From Plumapathes pennacea (Eukaryota > Cnidaria > Anthozoa > Antipatharia > Myriopathidae), in the NCBI GenBank assembly GCA_964036295.1, contig OZ038463.1, positions 22,369,069 to 22,433,068 of the forward strand: a DNA stretch of 64,000 bases, written 5' to 3'. The translations under genes and the position numbers were made by a program. Positions 35,601 to 43,200 of this stretch are shown one piece after another (within the stretch, counting starts at the first letter, position 1; every line of letters begins with the position of its first letter). The notes below the pieces were generated by a model, which was not told the DNA's origin, ran no database searches, and saw only the letters and a program-made list of their open reading frames with translations.

Positions 35601-36383
35601 ACACTTGGTATTCGGAATATATGTTCAATTCAATGCAGTCTCCTCTCCGAAGATGAAGAAGGCCATCAATGCTACCGGTGTGTCTCCCAGAACCACTGGC
35701 GTAATACCGCACAATGGTAGATTGCTTATTCAAAACAAGAAAAATTGTTGAGTTTCCCTTGTCTTGGACAGATTCAAAATTGATGTTCGAAGCATACTTG
35801 TAGAGTCCATCACAAGTTGCACAGAATTTTCCAGTGGAAGGTGAGAAGCCCGTACGTGCCTGAAATAAGCCCTTCGTGGCATTTGTGCGCCAATCCTCTA
35901 GACGTTTCGTCAACGGAGAACCCTTCACTTCCCGCGACAAGACCACGTGGAACCCTGGGACAGTCCCAATCTGGGCCATTCGAAGGACAGAAAACGTGCT
36001 GAATTTCAGTAGAGTACCTTCAGAGCCTTTGATAGCCACTGAAACTACGTCATTTTCGTACAGTAAAAGAAGGCCAGATAGTGACACTGTACCATTTGCT
36101 GTCGTGTTACCAAATCTTGCTGTAAGTCCATTGGGTTCGTCAAATCTTCCGTTAACAGCAATCGAAGCTCTCACAAGGCTTACGTTTGTGTCTTTGATCC
36201 AAAAGTTACCAGATACGTAGTAAATGCCAGCGTTCCGCACCAAAAACTTTGGTGGGAAGTCTGAGGTAGAGGAATTGAAGAAGCCTGTATTCCCATCCAT
36301 TTTCCACCCACTCACCTCCGTCCAGCTTTCATCAAACTGTACCGATCGCTGAAGAAAGCTGGAAACGCCATCGTCCTCGAAAC
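9444..36383 (-). CDS. Giant cadherin/C1q/lectin adhesion GPCR, twenty exons, 5' end missing
   Basis: Twenty minus-strand exons, each with GT donor and AG acceptor, chain in phase from 36383 to 9444. In protein order they encode about eight C1q/TNF-like jelly rolls, one Ig domain, about 27-28 cadherin repeats, a C-type lectin domain, a hormone-receptor motif, GAIN, GPS, seven transmembrane helices and a basic tail. The sum is about 14.3 kb, or 4,770 residues. The architecture resembles CELSR-type and other cadherin-bearing adhesion GPCRs in plan, but the C1q, Ig and lectin parts differ. The expected role is a plasma-membrane adhesion and signalling receptor, autoproteolysed at the GPS. The join between the cadherin exon (ends 20936) and the lectin exon is phase-compatible but unproven, and one frameshift lies in the lectin exon. 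A split into two adjacent genes is the main alternative. No signal peptide was identified. Confidence 0.6.
9774..10302. mobile_element. Fold-back element built from Penelope-like 3' ends with a 55-bp internal array
   Basis: The left end (caataggttgg, then gttcgggttaaagtagtttcc) and the right end (ggaaactactctaattaaccc, then ccaacctattg) are inverted copies over about 60 bp, including the GACTCCCTGA block. Between them lie almost five copies of a 55-bp unit (tttggtcgttgatgtgattgg...) at about 9899-10175. The left half is clearly related to 16465-16700, which is attached to a Penelope-like ORF remnant. It sits in the last intron of the receptor gene. Confidence 0.7.
10317..10571 (-). CDS. Receptor exon: TM5 end, TM6 and TM7
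   Basis: The exon reads in phase 0 from the TTTCAG acceptor and ends CTAAGTAACCAG before GTAACC. It encodes the end of TM5 (VNVVVFVLVQR), a third intracellular loop with basic residues, TM6 with LLGITWVFGLL (the highly conserved adhesion-GPCR TM6 motif) and TM7 with FKYIFTVLNSLQGMLIFVF. These are diagnostic of class B2 receptors. Confidence 0.92.
11177..11313 (-). CDS. Receptor exon: TM4, extracellular loop 2 and TM5
   Basis: It starts in phase 1 after CTTTTCAG and ends in phase 0 before GTAAAT. It encodes FPAIVVGVSLGV (TM4) and an extracellular loop with the conserved CWLSIDSGLIWAF motif, followed by the start of TM5. The cysteine should pair with the TM3 cysteine of the family. Confidence 0.9.
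11553..11709 (-). CDS. Receptor exon: TM3 and start of TM4
   Basis: It starts in phase 0 after TTTCAG and ends in phase 1 before GTAAGT. It encodes VACTVIAALLHYFLLAMFSW and MLCEGVLLYILLV, the classic TM3 pattern of adhesion GPCRs (HYFxLxxFxWMLxEG), and then LKYFIAFGWG entering TM4. Confidence 0.93.
11842..12142. mobile_element. MITE with CGTAAATGCTCTAATAAGC-type inverted ends
   Basis: About 300 bp in the TM2-TM3 intron. The left end tgtaaatactcaaataagcc and the right end ggggcttattagagcatttacg are imperfect inverted repeats of about 22 bp. The inside is C-rich with repeated AATAAGCC blocks and a (TC)n run. It is non-coding. Confidence 0.6.
12161..12370 (-). CDS. Receptor exon: TM1 and TM2
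   Basis: Phase 0 at both ends (acceptor GTCCTAG, donor GAGGTAATG). It encodes HREGLEIISLVGCAISALAV (TM1 start), FLTAGFMLFFRKF, and TPQLTVLLNICATIGITCML (TM2). This is not the longest ORF here: the coding frame is identified by the family pattern and by the phase of neighbouring exons. Confidence 0.85.
12700..12882 (-). CDS. Receptor exon: GPCR proteolysis site
   Basis: Phase 0 exon. It carries a complete GPS: CVFWRKGLPKIWQTSGCRLV, then TCECDHLTMFASLMD, with the four cysteines, the two tryptophans and the HLT cleavage tripeptide. The family cleaves between Leu and Thr, releasing a tethered agonist that starts TMFASLM. All catalytic residues look intact, so self-cleavage is expected. Confidence 0.93.
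13199..13465 (-). CDS. Receptor exon: GAIN subdomain B
   Basis: The 89-residue phase-0 exon (acceptor CCACAG, donor GAGGTAATT) encodes beta-strand-rich sequence such as GLAFIYKNNNISLPSEIF and SSLVASFVYLTLNEIF, ending KSPVRTVLEKKE ahead of the GPS exon. This matches the position and strand-rich character of GAIN subdomain B. Confidence 0.8.
14148..14303 (-). CDS. Receptor exon: GAIN domain, middle part
   Basis: Phase 0 at both ends (acceptor CACTGCAG, donor CAGGTAAGT). It encodes 52 residues including LVNTLDNYGMQVAESL and CSIVEKRNVFMRVDNV, a helix-to-strand transition typical of the GAIN A/B boundary. The flanking intron 14304-15126 holds only dispersed repeat-like DNA. Confidence 0.75.
15127..15399 (-). 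CDS. Receptor exon: GAIN subdomain A
   Basis: The 91-residue phase-0 exon encodes helical sequence, for example NESAENILEKLGNI, LDISVNILSILEKY and FLLAASNLLERSNIKSWLHL. Amphipathic helices of this type form GAIN subdomain A between the HormR and the GPS. Confidence 0.8.
15902..15993 (-). CDS. Receptor exon: second half of hormone-receptor motif
   Basis: It starts in phase 1 after CCTAAG and ends in phase 0 before GTAAGT. It encodes TAARDCLESNWGDTIFDNC plus a short linker. The R-x-C ... W ... C pattern completes the HormR motif begun in the next exon. Confidence 0.8.
16272..16367 (-). CDS. Receptor exon: first half of hormone-receptor motif
   Basis: Phase 1 at both ends. It encodes CPEEIKDGVQWSSTDPGNTD then FKPCPASAKG, the C...DG..W..T..G....KPCP...G signature of the HormR domain of latrophilin/CELSR-type receptors. 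HormR next to GAIN is the usual order in the family. Confidence 0.85.
16465..17060 (-). mobile_element. Penelope-like element 3'-end fragment
   Basis: The minus-strand frame holds DIRNHTFLNTTDKLNTKLTG and YYQRLTLKSWYTNLE followed by PLNRCQQLPEPYKRLIDDI, a block I associate with the C-terminus of the GIY-YIG endonuclease region of cnidarian Penelope-like elements; that family call is from memory of the pattern and needs a search. It is followed at about 16465-16560 by a 3' end with GACTCCCTGAG and GTTCGGGTTAGAGTAG, also found in the fold-back element at 9774-10302. It lies in the intron between HormR and lectin exons. Confidence 0.55.
17130..17570 (-). CDS. Receptor exon: C-type lectin domain with a frameshift
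   Basis: The exon ends in phase 1 at GAAG|GTATGC. It encodes WHSFGNFYFRLSSQGRMNW, AREACWKTGADLVIINSK and NWLWVDGSALHYAEW, then in a shifted frame NEHCGSFYRSKWNDTPCQGK and HKFIC: the second half of a C-type lectin domain with the WND motif that helps bind calcium and sugar. The shift lies at 17226-17229 and amounts to one missing base. Two acceptors are possible: TCTGTCTACAG at 17501, in phase 1 with the cadherin exon, or ATTAG at about 17571, which would add a stretch with two more cysteines. The frameshift may be an assembly error or may kill the gene. Confidence 0.75.
17574..18014 (+). CDS. Unrecognised 146-residue plus-strand ORF
   Basis: The ORF starts MTRAEVAKERRDLFSVLNG and is open for 146 codons, with a plausible protein-like composition: aromatic core residues (LTSWPQWVQRRFWKK), a charged helix (YEKEKKALKRARQLHFIERN) and a small Cys cluster near the end (CQCCNN). 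It lies antisense in the receptor intron and abuts the lectin exon. No catalytic motif is seen. It may be the product of a small mobile element, perhaps together with the convergent ORF at 18263-18508. Function unknown. Confidence 0.35.
   Translation: MTRAEVAKERRDLFSVLNGGAFFKLTSWPQWVQRRFWKKPIKDSESFKLALFFIRNGCEPTLINKWIMTSEEWEPIKYEKEKKALKRARQLHFIERNLDTKRGEWFYFDFQHKKVLYLNGSPCQCCNNSGANLTRTLRAECAVAKG
18263..18508 (-). CDS. Unrecognised 81-residue minus-strand ORF with CxxC end
   Basis: The ORF starts MAKDGAIKFICCRAVHVV and ends FKCAKCKNTAVF, a CxxC segment that could be half of a zinc ribbon. It is convergent with the ORF at 17574-18014. I recognise no family. It may be a fragment of a small mobile element. 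Confidence 0.25.
   Translation of the reverse strand: MAKDGAIKFICCRAVHVVRLNRANLLRLMTDVHCGFQMNTSKQRLIAARTAVKLHYGDWYQIAHNKSGSFKCAKCKNTAVF
18778..19715. repeat. 58-bp minisatellite, about 16 copies, open in all three plus frames
   Basis: Units of 58 bp (gcattcgtctgtcggagtca..., then gacggaggcagttttaccat...) repeat about 16 times with 1-4 changes per unit. Because 58 is not a multiple of three and the unit lacks stop codons on the plus strand, all three plus frames are open (ORFs of about 334, 323 and 165/141 codons). These are not credible genes: they are permutations of the same 58-codon period. The array lies in the 3.4-kb intron between lectin and cadherin exons. Confidence 0.9.
19716..20075. 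repeat. About 80-bp degenerate tandem repeat
   Basis: Blocks starting GTGGTCCGAATTTCGGACAA occur near 19720, 19799 and 19876, with a diverged one near 20042, each followed by (t/c)ccgtt(c/t)ctctaaaat and an AATTTGTA(A/G) block. It directly adjoins the 58-bp array. Confidence 0.7.
20076..20935. other. Intron sequence, no exon seen
   Basis: AT-rich DNA between the repeat arrays and the cadherin exon. The cadherin frame reads on from the donor at 20935 to a stop at 20817 through a hydrophobic stretch, discussed as a finding. Otherwise no coding sequence is recognised. Confidence 0.5.
20936..28698 (-). CDS. Receptor mega-exon: 26 cadherin repeats
   Basis: A single 7,763-bp exon (phase 2 start after TTTTCAG, phase 1 end before GTAGGG) encodes about 2,587 residues: 26 cadherin repeats with an exact 100-residue (300-bp) period. 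Each has the calcium-binding set: the ENAT glutamate, LDRE, ARDKDxGANAEVVYS (DxD) and the LDVNDNPP linker. Repeats 3 to 24 are nearly identical, while the first, second and last two are diverged. One linker reads DVNNN in repeat 24. Each unit carries about five N-X-S/T sequons. The domain forms long calcium-stiffened rods for cell-cell or cell-matrix adhesion. The near identity indicates recent duplication or gene conversion, and makes copy number here prone to assembly error. Confidence 0.95.
28984..29191 (-). CDS. Receptor exon: cadherin repeat, C-terminal part
   Basis: Phase 1 to phase 2. It encodes LDDIFEIFPN, IKSLDYERRSSYVIYISATN and TIDVEDLNDNVPKFSK: the LDYE and DLNDN calcium motifs of a diverged cadherin repeat just ahead of the homogenised array. 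Confidence 0.88.
29916..30047 (-). CDS. Receptor exon: first cadherin repeat, N-terminal part
   Basis: A 132-bp exon, phase 1 at both ends. It encodes RPIFKNGTYTVKVLENKNVS and ends VSGKIL, matching the beginning of a cadherin repeat (P-x-F ... Y ... V-x-E). It continues in the exon at 28984-29191. Confidence 0.75.
   Translation of the reverse strand, partial: RPVLSLKMARTQSRCWKTKTLARHFISQLAVQIKSVPTFRAKY
30777..30903 (-). CDS. Receptor exon: Ig domain, second half
   Basis: Phase 0 to phase 1 exon with VNVNDSGRYFCMAESN and ATELEVYG, the DxGxYxC motif and final strand of an immunoglobulin domain. It completes the first half encoded at 31189-31364. Confidence 0.88.
31189..31364 (-). CDS. Receptor exon: Ig domain, first half
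   Basis: Phase 1 to phase 0 exon encoding ARCHDNGPRAVINSPASVAL and DIQWRCDVVPLTQSTLKWF, with the first Ig cysteine and the core tryptophan. It is phase-matched to the next exon. Confidence 0.85.
31664..31872 (-). CDS. Receptor exon: end of eighth C1q-like domain
   Basis: Phase 2 to phase 1 exon encoding LELSVDVSSGNRLEAVKTVR, FVTLAVTSTVYLTALQTVSL and STFYVALIG. The last block matches the final strand of the jelly-roll domains in the adjoining exons (S-x-S/F-x-x-x-LIG). Confidence 0.75.
32526..32699. repeat. (AAT)n and (AATCAT)n microsatellite
   Basis: Simple AAT repeats run into AATCAT repeats in an intron of the receptor gene. The Ile/Met-only ORFs on both strands here are artefacts. Confidence 0.95.
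32826..34461 (-). CDS. Receptor exon: C1q-like domains 5 to 7 and start of 8
   Basis: A 1,636-bp exon, phase 1 to phase 2. It encodes three full jelly-roll-like units of about 145 residues and the start of a fourth. Each shows a W near the start (VGWSTTKEGNTVFQT, VLNFWTVDQADYQ, ITQWFTRQGE), a central (S)GxY strand (IGIYLISASILV, ISGLYYVESVVEV, TSGLYIVALDILV), a G-x-L/A strand, an LxVFV strand and a closing strand (SVSIVLIG). This resembles C1q/TNF-like repeats; the fold call is an inference from the pattern. Confidence 0.75.
34641..36383 (-). CDS. Receptor exon: C1q-like domains 1 to 4
   Basis: A 1,743-bp exon, phase 1 at both ends, encoding four jelly-roll-like units. Recurrent features are the linker EDDGV(P/S)xF, a G-x-F/Y segment, NAGIYYVSGNF, EKGFYLVSALLNF and LNGIYFVSSNI strands, then LLLLYENDVVSVAI, LLHLRRGDCIELNIYSE and SLNLHRGQNVSVFVRVG, and closing strands such as LSVALIGARR. 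Many N-glycosylation sequons are present. The exon begins in mid-linker (FEDDGVSSFL), so further 5' exons must exist; they were not found upstream in the window. Confidence 0.78.
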
Positions 36384-36780
36384 CTGCAGCTGATGGTATG
36401 ACAAAGACATTTCTACAAATGTATGTCAGCCTTAGCTACCTCCTATTATTTTTCGCGGGTGCACGCGTGTTATTTATTTATTTATTTATTTGTTATTTAT
36501 TTATTTATCCCCGAGCGAAGCGAAGCGGAGGGTAATAATCACGGCGCTAATGCAGCAAATTCGCTTTGTGTGGAGACTCCAAGCGAGTTGCCATCTCAAA
36601 ATCTAATGTTCGTCAGTCAGTCTGTCAGTCTGTCATAGGGCGACCTCTAAGGCAATGGCGTAATAATAATTATCGATTAGCGTCAAAGCGAGGTCAAACA
36701 AAGGTTTGAATGAAGCAATTAGCGTCAAAGCGAGGTCAAACAAAGGTTTGAATGAAGCAACAACTGTACGTAACTGCGCT
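36384..36780. repeat. TTTA microsatellite and 43-bp direct repeat
   Basis: A (TTTA)n run at about 36470-36507 is followed by a dispersed-repeat-like block. A 43-bp unit (attagcgtcaaagcgaggtc...) is then present twice in tandem at about 36676-36762. Confidence 0.7.
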
Positions 36781-36789
36781 CACGAAAAT

Positions 36790-37030
36790 GAATTTGAAAA
36801 CTGGAAAACTTGACACAGCACGGTCTCGCGAAGCTCGTCTGCAATAGAGAAGGGGACTAGCACGGGCAAGGCGAAATCGTGAAACAATCGAACAGCGCCC
36901 AATACGTCTAGAGAAAAGACGACAAACATTTGATAACCGACAGCATCATGAACGGAAGCGTGCCGAAGAAACGGCTCCGCAACCCTTTGCCCAGCGCTTG
37001 GAAGCAAATCGGGAGCTTCAGACGCCGTCT
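36790..37030 (+). pseudogene. Second Arg/Glu-rich STPR-like fragment
   Basis: A plus-strand frame encodes RNRETIEQRPIRLEKRRQ and HHERKRAEETAPQPFAQR then EANRELQ, with a stop near its start. The repeat style matches the remnant at 85-515, but on the other strand. No other domain is present, and it is likely a mobile-element fragment. Confidence 0.35.
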
Positions 37031-39200
37031 TGTGTTAAACTCAGATCCTTATTCAGAAAGGACAAGCAACAAAGGTTAGTCAGTGGAAAGCGAACAATCA
37101 CCGTGACAAATATATTCTACCCGTATCTTGTAACTCGATCACTTCAAGAATGTATTAAAATCTGTATGCTGATCATTTTCCCTCGAAGTATTGTTTTAAT
37201 ACGCTTCTGTCGCCAGTTTCGGCTACCGTATTGGCTCAGAGCAATCGAAACTTGGAGTCTTGAATGATTTAGTCAGATGTCTTATTATTTCTTTCGAGAC
37301 TAAAACTGTAACAAATACTGTAATTTGACATGCGGTGATTGCAGCGAGAATCGTTCACAATCCTTTAGAAGTATGACTAGATCTGAAGCCCGTGTATAAT
37401 TTGAAGTAAACCGTTGAAGTTTTGCTTTGATTCTGGGAGAAATAATGTTGTTTTGAGCGCGTTCACGTACAAAACAATTCGAGATCATTAAACATGCATG
37501 CCTGAGTCTTGTGCGTGCAATCCAGAGTAAAAACAAATTGCACAGGAAGCCTATTTAATTGTACTGCCTATGAATTCAAAATTGGAAAATCAGTGTTCCT
37601 TTTTTTCCGTACTACGACGGCCGACCAACTTCAAAATTGAATTGAATATTAAATTTGAGAACGTGCTTGGCAGACTGTATGAATTAATTTGACGTGCAGA
37701 CCATGGGAAATACGTACTTCGTCACGCAATCGACTCTTATAACACACACCATTCTTTTTCTCCTTCATTTGCGTGTAGCACTTAACTTCGAAGAGAAGAT
37801 TGAGTCAACATTTCGGTAAAACAAAGGCTACTCTTGTTGGGAGTACCAAAGTAAAAGTCCCATCAATGGCAGAGCGAAGGGGTATCTGCGATTATCGTAT
37901 TTCTAGTTTATTATATGGCTGAGTTTCTGAGCAGGCAATACTTTCCTGTACGGCCCGCTCAGATTCAGTTCGCAAATGTGGATCGCAAATGATTACTCGA
38001 AAAGTTGCTAAGCGTTTGCCATAGAAGGCCCAGAAGTTCAGTGGGGAGTTTAAACGTTCCGGATACTCACTGTTAAGTTATGATGATCGGGGAAAGTTTA
38101 CAATCTTGGAAAATGACCGTTACGAAGAAGGAAAACATCCGAGGAAAAATTTGCTTGCGACCTGAGCCGTCATTGGTCAACAACAAGTGCTGCAGATCTC
38201 TGGAGGGTTGTTTCACCCCTGTGTTGAAATTTGCACACTTGCCAGGAAGAAAGTGGAAAGCGAACAATCACCGTGAACAGTTATGACTAAAACTGTGCAA
38301 AAATCAAGTTTTGCAGACATGATTGCTCGTCATATGGCGCCGTGAAGACTGTAAATATATTTTTCACAATGCACGAGAACTCTCTATATTTCGAAATCAC
38401 TGACTAGGACAAAGACGCCGTGGTGATTTGAAAATGTTTAGTTTGCTGGAAGAAACCTAAATGCTCCTCGAGGCGGCAGGAAAATTAATCGGTGAGTTTT
38501 GAATAATATAATTTTCAACGATGTGTCGGTCGCAGTGTGTGATGAAATGATTTTCCTTTAGTGTCATTTTGCCTTCTACATTATTGTACGTGTGAGAAAC
38601 TTATTCAAAAGAATAACAAATACTCTGAGTTACAGAGCAGTTTCTTCTGGAAAAAGATAAGACTGCAGTTTTTTAAAAGCTTTAGTGAGCAAGCAACCGC
38701 TCGAGGGCGAGTTCGTTCACTGAATAAAGTTCACTGCAGTGTTTGTTTGACACATGCTATCTGCCATTTCATTCAGCTCAGAACAACTGGGATGTATTTA
38801 GGCAGTTGGTTCGACAGACGCTTTTTTTCTTTCAAGATTTTCAAATCGGTAGAATTGTAAGCTGTTAACTGAATTTGTTGTGAAAATAAACGTGCGTAAT
38901 TCATGCCTAATTGCAATTGATGTTGTTGAGTGAACGAGACGAATACTCATTGTGGCCTTGTTTTATGTTTGCCGAAAGATCTAAAACCCTAAAATAAATA
39001 TCTTATTAGCCTCGTTCGCTTGGTCCGTACCGTAAGTTATGGATCCTCGTTTTTTTCGTTTTTTTCGTCGCCTTACGACTATATGTATAAACAGCCCTTT
39101 GTAAAAATTCTGAACCCACCAAATATATCAATATATATAAATATCGAGTGCATCATGGGAAGGGATCGCGTCCAAATCGTGCGCAACCCGTGCGCAATTC
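37031..39200. other. No gene recognised
   Basis: AT-rich DNA. A short block (gtggaaagcgaacaatcaccgtga) occurs at both about 37080 and 38250, suggesting dispersed repeat material. No exon pattern fitting the receptor was found. Confidence 0.4.
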
Positions 39201-39202
39201 AA

Positions 39203-40203
39203 AATATTCATAAAATGGACAATGTGTCTGTCACGACGGTTCATCTGAGAGTGCTGGACAAATCAAAGAAAACGAAATTTTTACACTTCGTCATAGAGAA
39301 TGTTCCTAAGTTTCAATATCCAGAAGAGCTTAAGAGCTATTTAGTTGAGAACCACCAGAATGCCATACAGCCAGTCCAAGGAACTAATTTCAAACTCGAA
39401 TACTTTGTGGAAGGCCGCGGAAACAAAAGATTTGATATCGTGGACCAAACGACACTGCAACAAGCGTATAGCTTGGAGTCACGTGGCCGCATTTGCCTCT
39501 GGGTGGACCCTCACTCTCCTTGCTATGAGAACAGGAATATGACGAAAACAAAGTCAAAAAGGAAACCCATTACACGTACGTGCAAAGTGGCATTTCGCCA
39601 CAACTAACTATTGACGAATATTTTCAATGAATTCGATTTGTAAAAGAAAAACAGTTGCCACATTAAAAGGCCGTAGTTTTCTATTCCAGGTCCGAAAAGC
39701 TCCGACGAAAAAGAATCTGGAGAGCTTTGATCACATTCTCGCAAGCGAGCTAAGGTCGAAGAAAAGCTCGAAGTACTCCAATCTAAGAACTCGGGAAAGT
39801 GGCCTGACTACAAACTGCGCTCTTGGGCAAATATGTTGGTAAGAGTAAACTAGTTTGTGCTGTGAAAATTTGGGCCATGTTGCGTGTCTGAATGGGTGTA
39901 ATAATCGTATATATGTAAGACAATGAAGAAAAGTAATTTGCGTGTTTGAGTAATAAACGACAGTCAAGTTTTCTGACTGCTTGAATTCCATATTTTTGCA
40001 GGCTATTGGGACTCATACGTCCGTAGAAGAACCATGAATGTGCCTTATTTCAGAGAAAATGCCTCTTTGAAGAAAAAGCAAGGGCAAGGAATAGCTGAAA
40101 GTGTGGCAGCCGCTGTTGCAGCTACTATCACAACATTGGGACACAGCAGCCAAGCTCCAGCAGCAGTCGAGAACCACAGTCACGGAGTTTCATCAAAGGT
40201 ACA
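39203..40203 (+). pseudogene. Decayed member of an anthozoan-type ORF family
   Basis: The frame from about 39203 encodes a ubiquitin/PB1-like segment (VHLRVLDKSKKTKFLHFVIE, then PVQGTNFKLEYFVEGRG and RICLWVDPHSP). After an apparent intron, a second segment in another frame has a charged helix (KVEEKLEVLQSKNSGKWPDY) and KLRSWANML before a GTAAGA donor, preceded by an in-frame TGA. The third segment (after TTTTTGCAG at 40001) reads AIGTHTSVEEP, then NVPYFRENASLKKKQGQGIA after a one-base shift. The order W-ANM-(x)GTH-S-(x)EEP reminds me of a multi-copy uncharacterised cnidarian family. The nonsense codon and frameshift indicate a pseudogene. Confidence 0.45.
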
Positions 40204-40299
40204 CATGTTGCTGTTATCAATCCAATCTCATATTACATATTTAAAAAAGGACCCACGCTATCCGAAAGCTCGTTGGCCGACCGAGACTATATAATTAGG

Positions 40300-43200
40300 G
40301 AAAAGTTAAACTTCTATGACTCTTTTTTCTACGTATTTGAAAACGACGCAAAACAAAATGTAGTTGTCTCACAACTTCATATTTAAAAAAAAAAACATTC
40401 ATTTTGAGTAAAAACTGGGCTAAATTTGTAAACAAAATTAAATATGCAGGGCGGGCACAGTTGTGACACGAAATTGAAAATTTAGTTTGGCAACCTACGT
40501 CTGAAAACGGTAAAAAAATGTTTAAACGCTTCTGGAACTAAGGGAAAAAGAGCTACAACCACCAAACTTGGGCATGTTTAGGAGTGCTCTATAGAGAAGA
40601 CAACTGTGATTTCAGAATTGGTTGAAGTCCATTCACAAACGTGTATAATATTTGACCGTTAAGTGCCGATTGCGTTACTTAAAGCCGTTTTGTTACATTG
40701 TGTGCTTAGGAACTGTATTCTGCCTGATATCAGTGTTTCAGACCTCAGAGATAACAGTTTCATTCTTTTTATTAGCCGGTACGATATTCTCGAGTGAAAT
40801 TTGATTCTTTGTTTGACCTCGTCTGGCCCAGTTTGTCATTACTCCCATCAATACTCCACAGTAAGATGCTGAATAAAGAAAATTCAATACATTTTCAACA
40901 AAACTATAAACGCGATATCTTTGGCAAACGTTAGGTAAATCTTTCAATGCATTTTTTACTAATTTCACGACAGAAATTTTTGTGTTTAGAACCAGTCAGA
41001 AATCGTGGACATTTTGAGCCTGCGCCAACTTGTCAGCGGTGTATCGTATTACACCAAGAATTGTCACTAAATCACTCCAAAACTTCACTTCACTATGTTA
41101 ATGCAGAGATCTTACTTCTACTGATAAAGTACTTTAGTGGCGAGCACAATAAATGTGAATATTTTCCTGGAACTCCAAGCTCCATTTTATGTCTCCTCTT
41201 GTATAAAAGAGCCATGACATCGCCTCGTCCAAATCTCCTGGCAAATTATTTAAATCGTGGCAGCCTGGGAGCTAAATTAAATCCCAGAAATCATTGCTAG
41301 ATGAAGAAAAGTAAACATGGCGGCTGCTGTGAGATTGTGCAGCCATTGGGCTTCTGTTTCTCGCCTTCCTCCGTAGTCGAACATGTAAACATGGTGGCCG
41401 ATTTCACGATAAATGGCGGATAAAAGTACGTCTGTGGAAGAACTTTGGCGTGGAATTATCAGGCCTTTTACGAGCGATTTGAAGACATCGAACACTCTTG
41501 AACATATTAAGATGCTGGCACTTGAACTACATAGTCGTGCTCTCCCGTTAGTTGACGAATACCGGAAGCTATTTGAGGCAGATTATAAGGAAATGTATGG
41601 GAAAAGTGGAGAGAAACAGGCAAAAATAGGCCCGCAATGCGTACCTGTGGATACTGTCAGGCTTTGAAAATGATCTGTAATGCACGTTGTGATTTTCATT
41701 TGAAAACATCCGATATCCTACTGATATCAACGGTTTACCAAGAGGATTGAGTCCTTTGGCGCACCTGGAAATGTACAATAAACTATGTTGGCGTTTGCTA
41801 AAATTCATAGCATTGGATTCCCACGTATTCTACGTATTGATACAGCATCGTTGCTATATTTCAAAACATTCGAAATTCTAAAGCCGTAATCGTTTGTCGT
41901 TTGCTTTATACGGCAGTGCACATCGATCGGGTCTGAGTAGGCTTAAAAGCAACCGAGTACACTGGGTCTACGGGCTGTACGAAAATGAAAACCGTGTAAT
42001 TTCCCACGCCATTCCTTTGCTTTTACAACGAGCAAAGCAGATAAACACGGTCGAATCGGTTTCGCCCAAGAAGAGTCAACTGAGTAATACATACACAAAC
42101 TTCAGGCACTTCGATAAATCATTCCACACAAAATACATGTGTCCATACTGCTTTTAATTTTGTACAAGAAATGGACTGCAAAATTTATTTTAAATTGTGA
42201 GTAACGCAACGCGGCTTGAGTAGACTCGACATCGAAAAAACGATCGATAACGACAAAAAGAAATTGTTATCTCAAGAGTGTAGTTTATTTTTTTACTCTC
42301 ACAGATGACAAAATGTAAAACCAAGTGAAGAAGCAGATAAACATTGACACAAAAGACATACCGTTTGTAGCCGGTTACCTCGCGAATGTGGCGTGTTTGT
42401 GTTGCTGTTTGGTAAAGTTTTACTTGATACACGCTTTGAAAGCTGTGATAAGTCCTACTAGCAAATCTGGCCAAATTCATTCATAAAAATCGAAGCAGCG
42501 AACACGAAATGACAGTCCCAGAAAACGACAGCAAAACAACGCCACGCCATGCGAAACTTCGTTTGTTGTTCGCGAAACTTCGTCTGTTCGCCTCCGGCTC
42601 TGATTGATTACTTGCGCGGACGAAATATTCCGACGAGATTATCTTCACTTCGATTGGTATTCCGATTTATCCATTGTTACCTTATCGTACATTCGGAAAC
42701 TCACACGATGACATAGTGGATACCGCAACTGCGTTGCAGTATCCACAAAAACGGAGTTTGTTTGTTTTCGTTTTTGACTCACGGATATGCGTAGCATAGC
42801 ATAGCATAGCATATCCATATCCGGAATGTTTGTCAAGTTAGATCAGTTCTATTCTGCTTTGAGCTGCCGCCAAGTTTAACAGAGCCTCACCAAAATCTGT
42901 GATTAACACTGCCACAGCTGTAGCTGCACTCATCCGAAGCTCTAATCACAGTAAAAGTAAACTATATCATCTTCCGGCGTAACCTTTGCCCTGATCAATG
43001 AGATGAATAGCAGTGCTTTGATGTCGGGCGGATGTTAGTGGAAACTGTATATCTAAGCAATGTCGCCGCTAAGCTCGCCTCGTTGCCTATAGCCTTTCGA
43101 AAGTTCTGATTCGGATTCCCTAAAGTTCGATTATACGATTAGCAGGCCATATTTGTCGCACTTGTGCCAGTTAAAGCCTTGACCGGCTAGTCACGTTCAT

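Noticed and set aside
36984..37030. Link between the two STPR-like fragments and a Helitron helicase gene
   Set aside because: No Rep/helicase motifs, hairpin end or CTRR terminus were seen nearby; only the charged-repeat similarity is kept.
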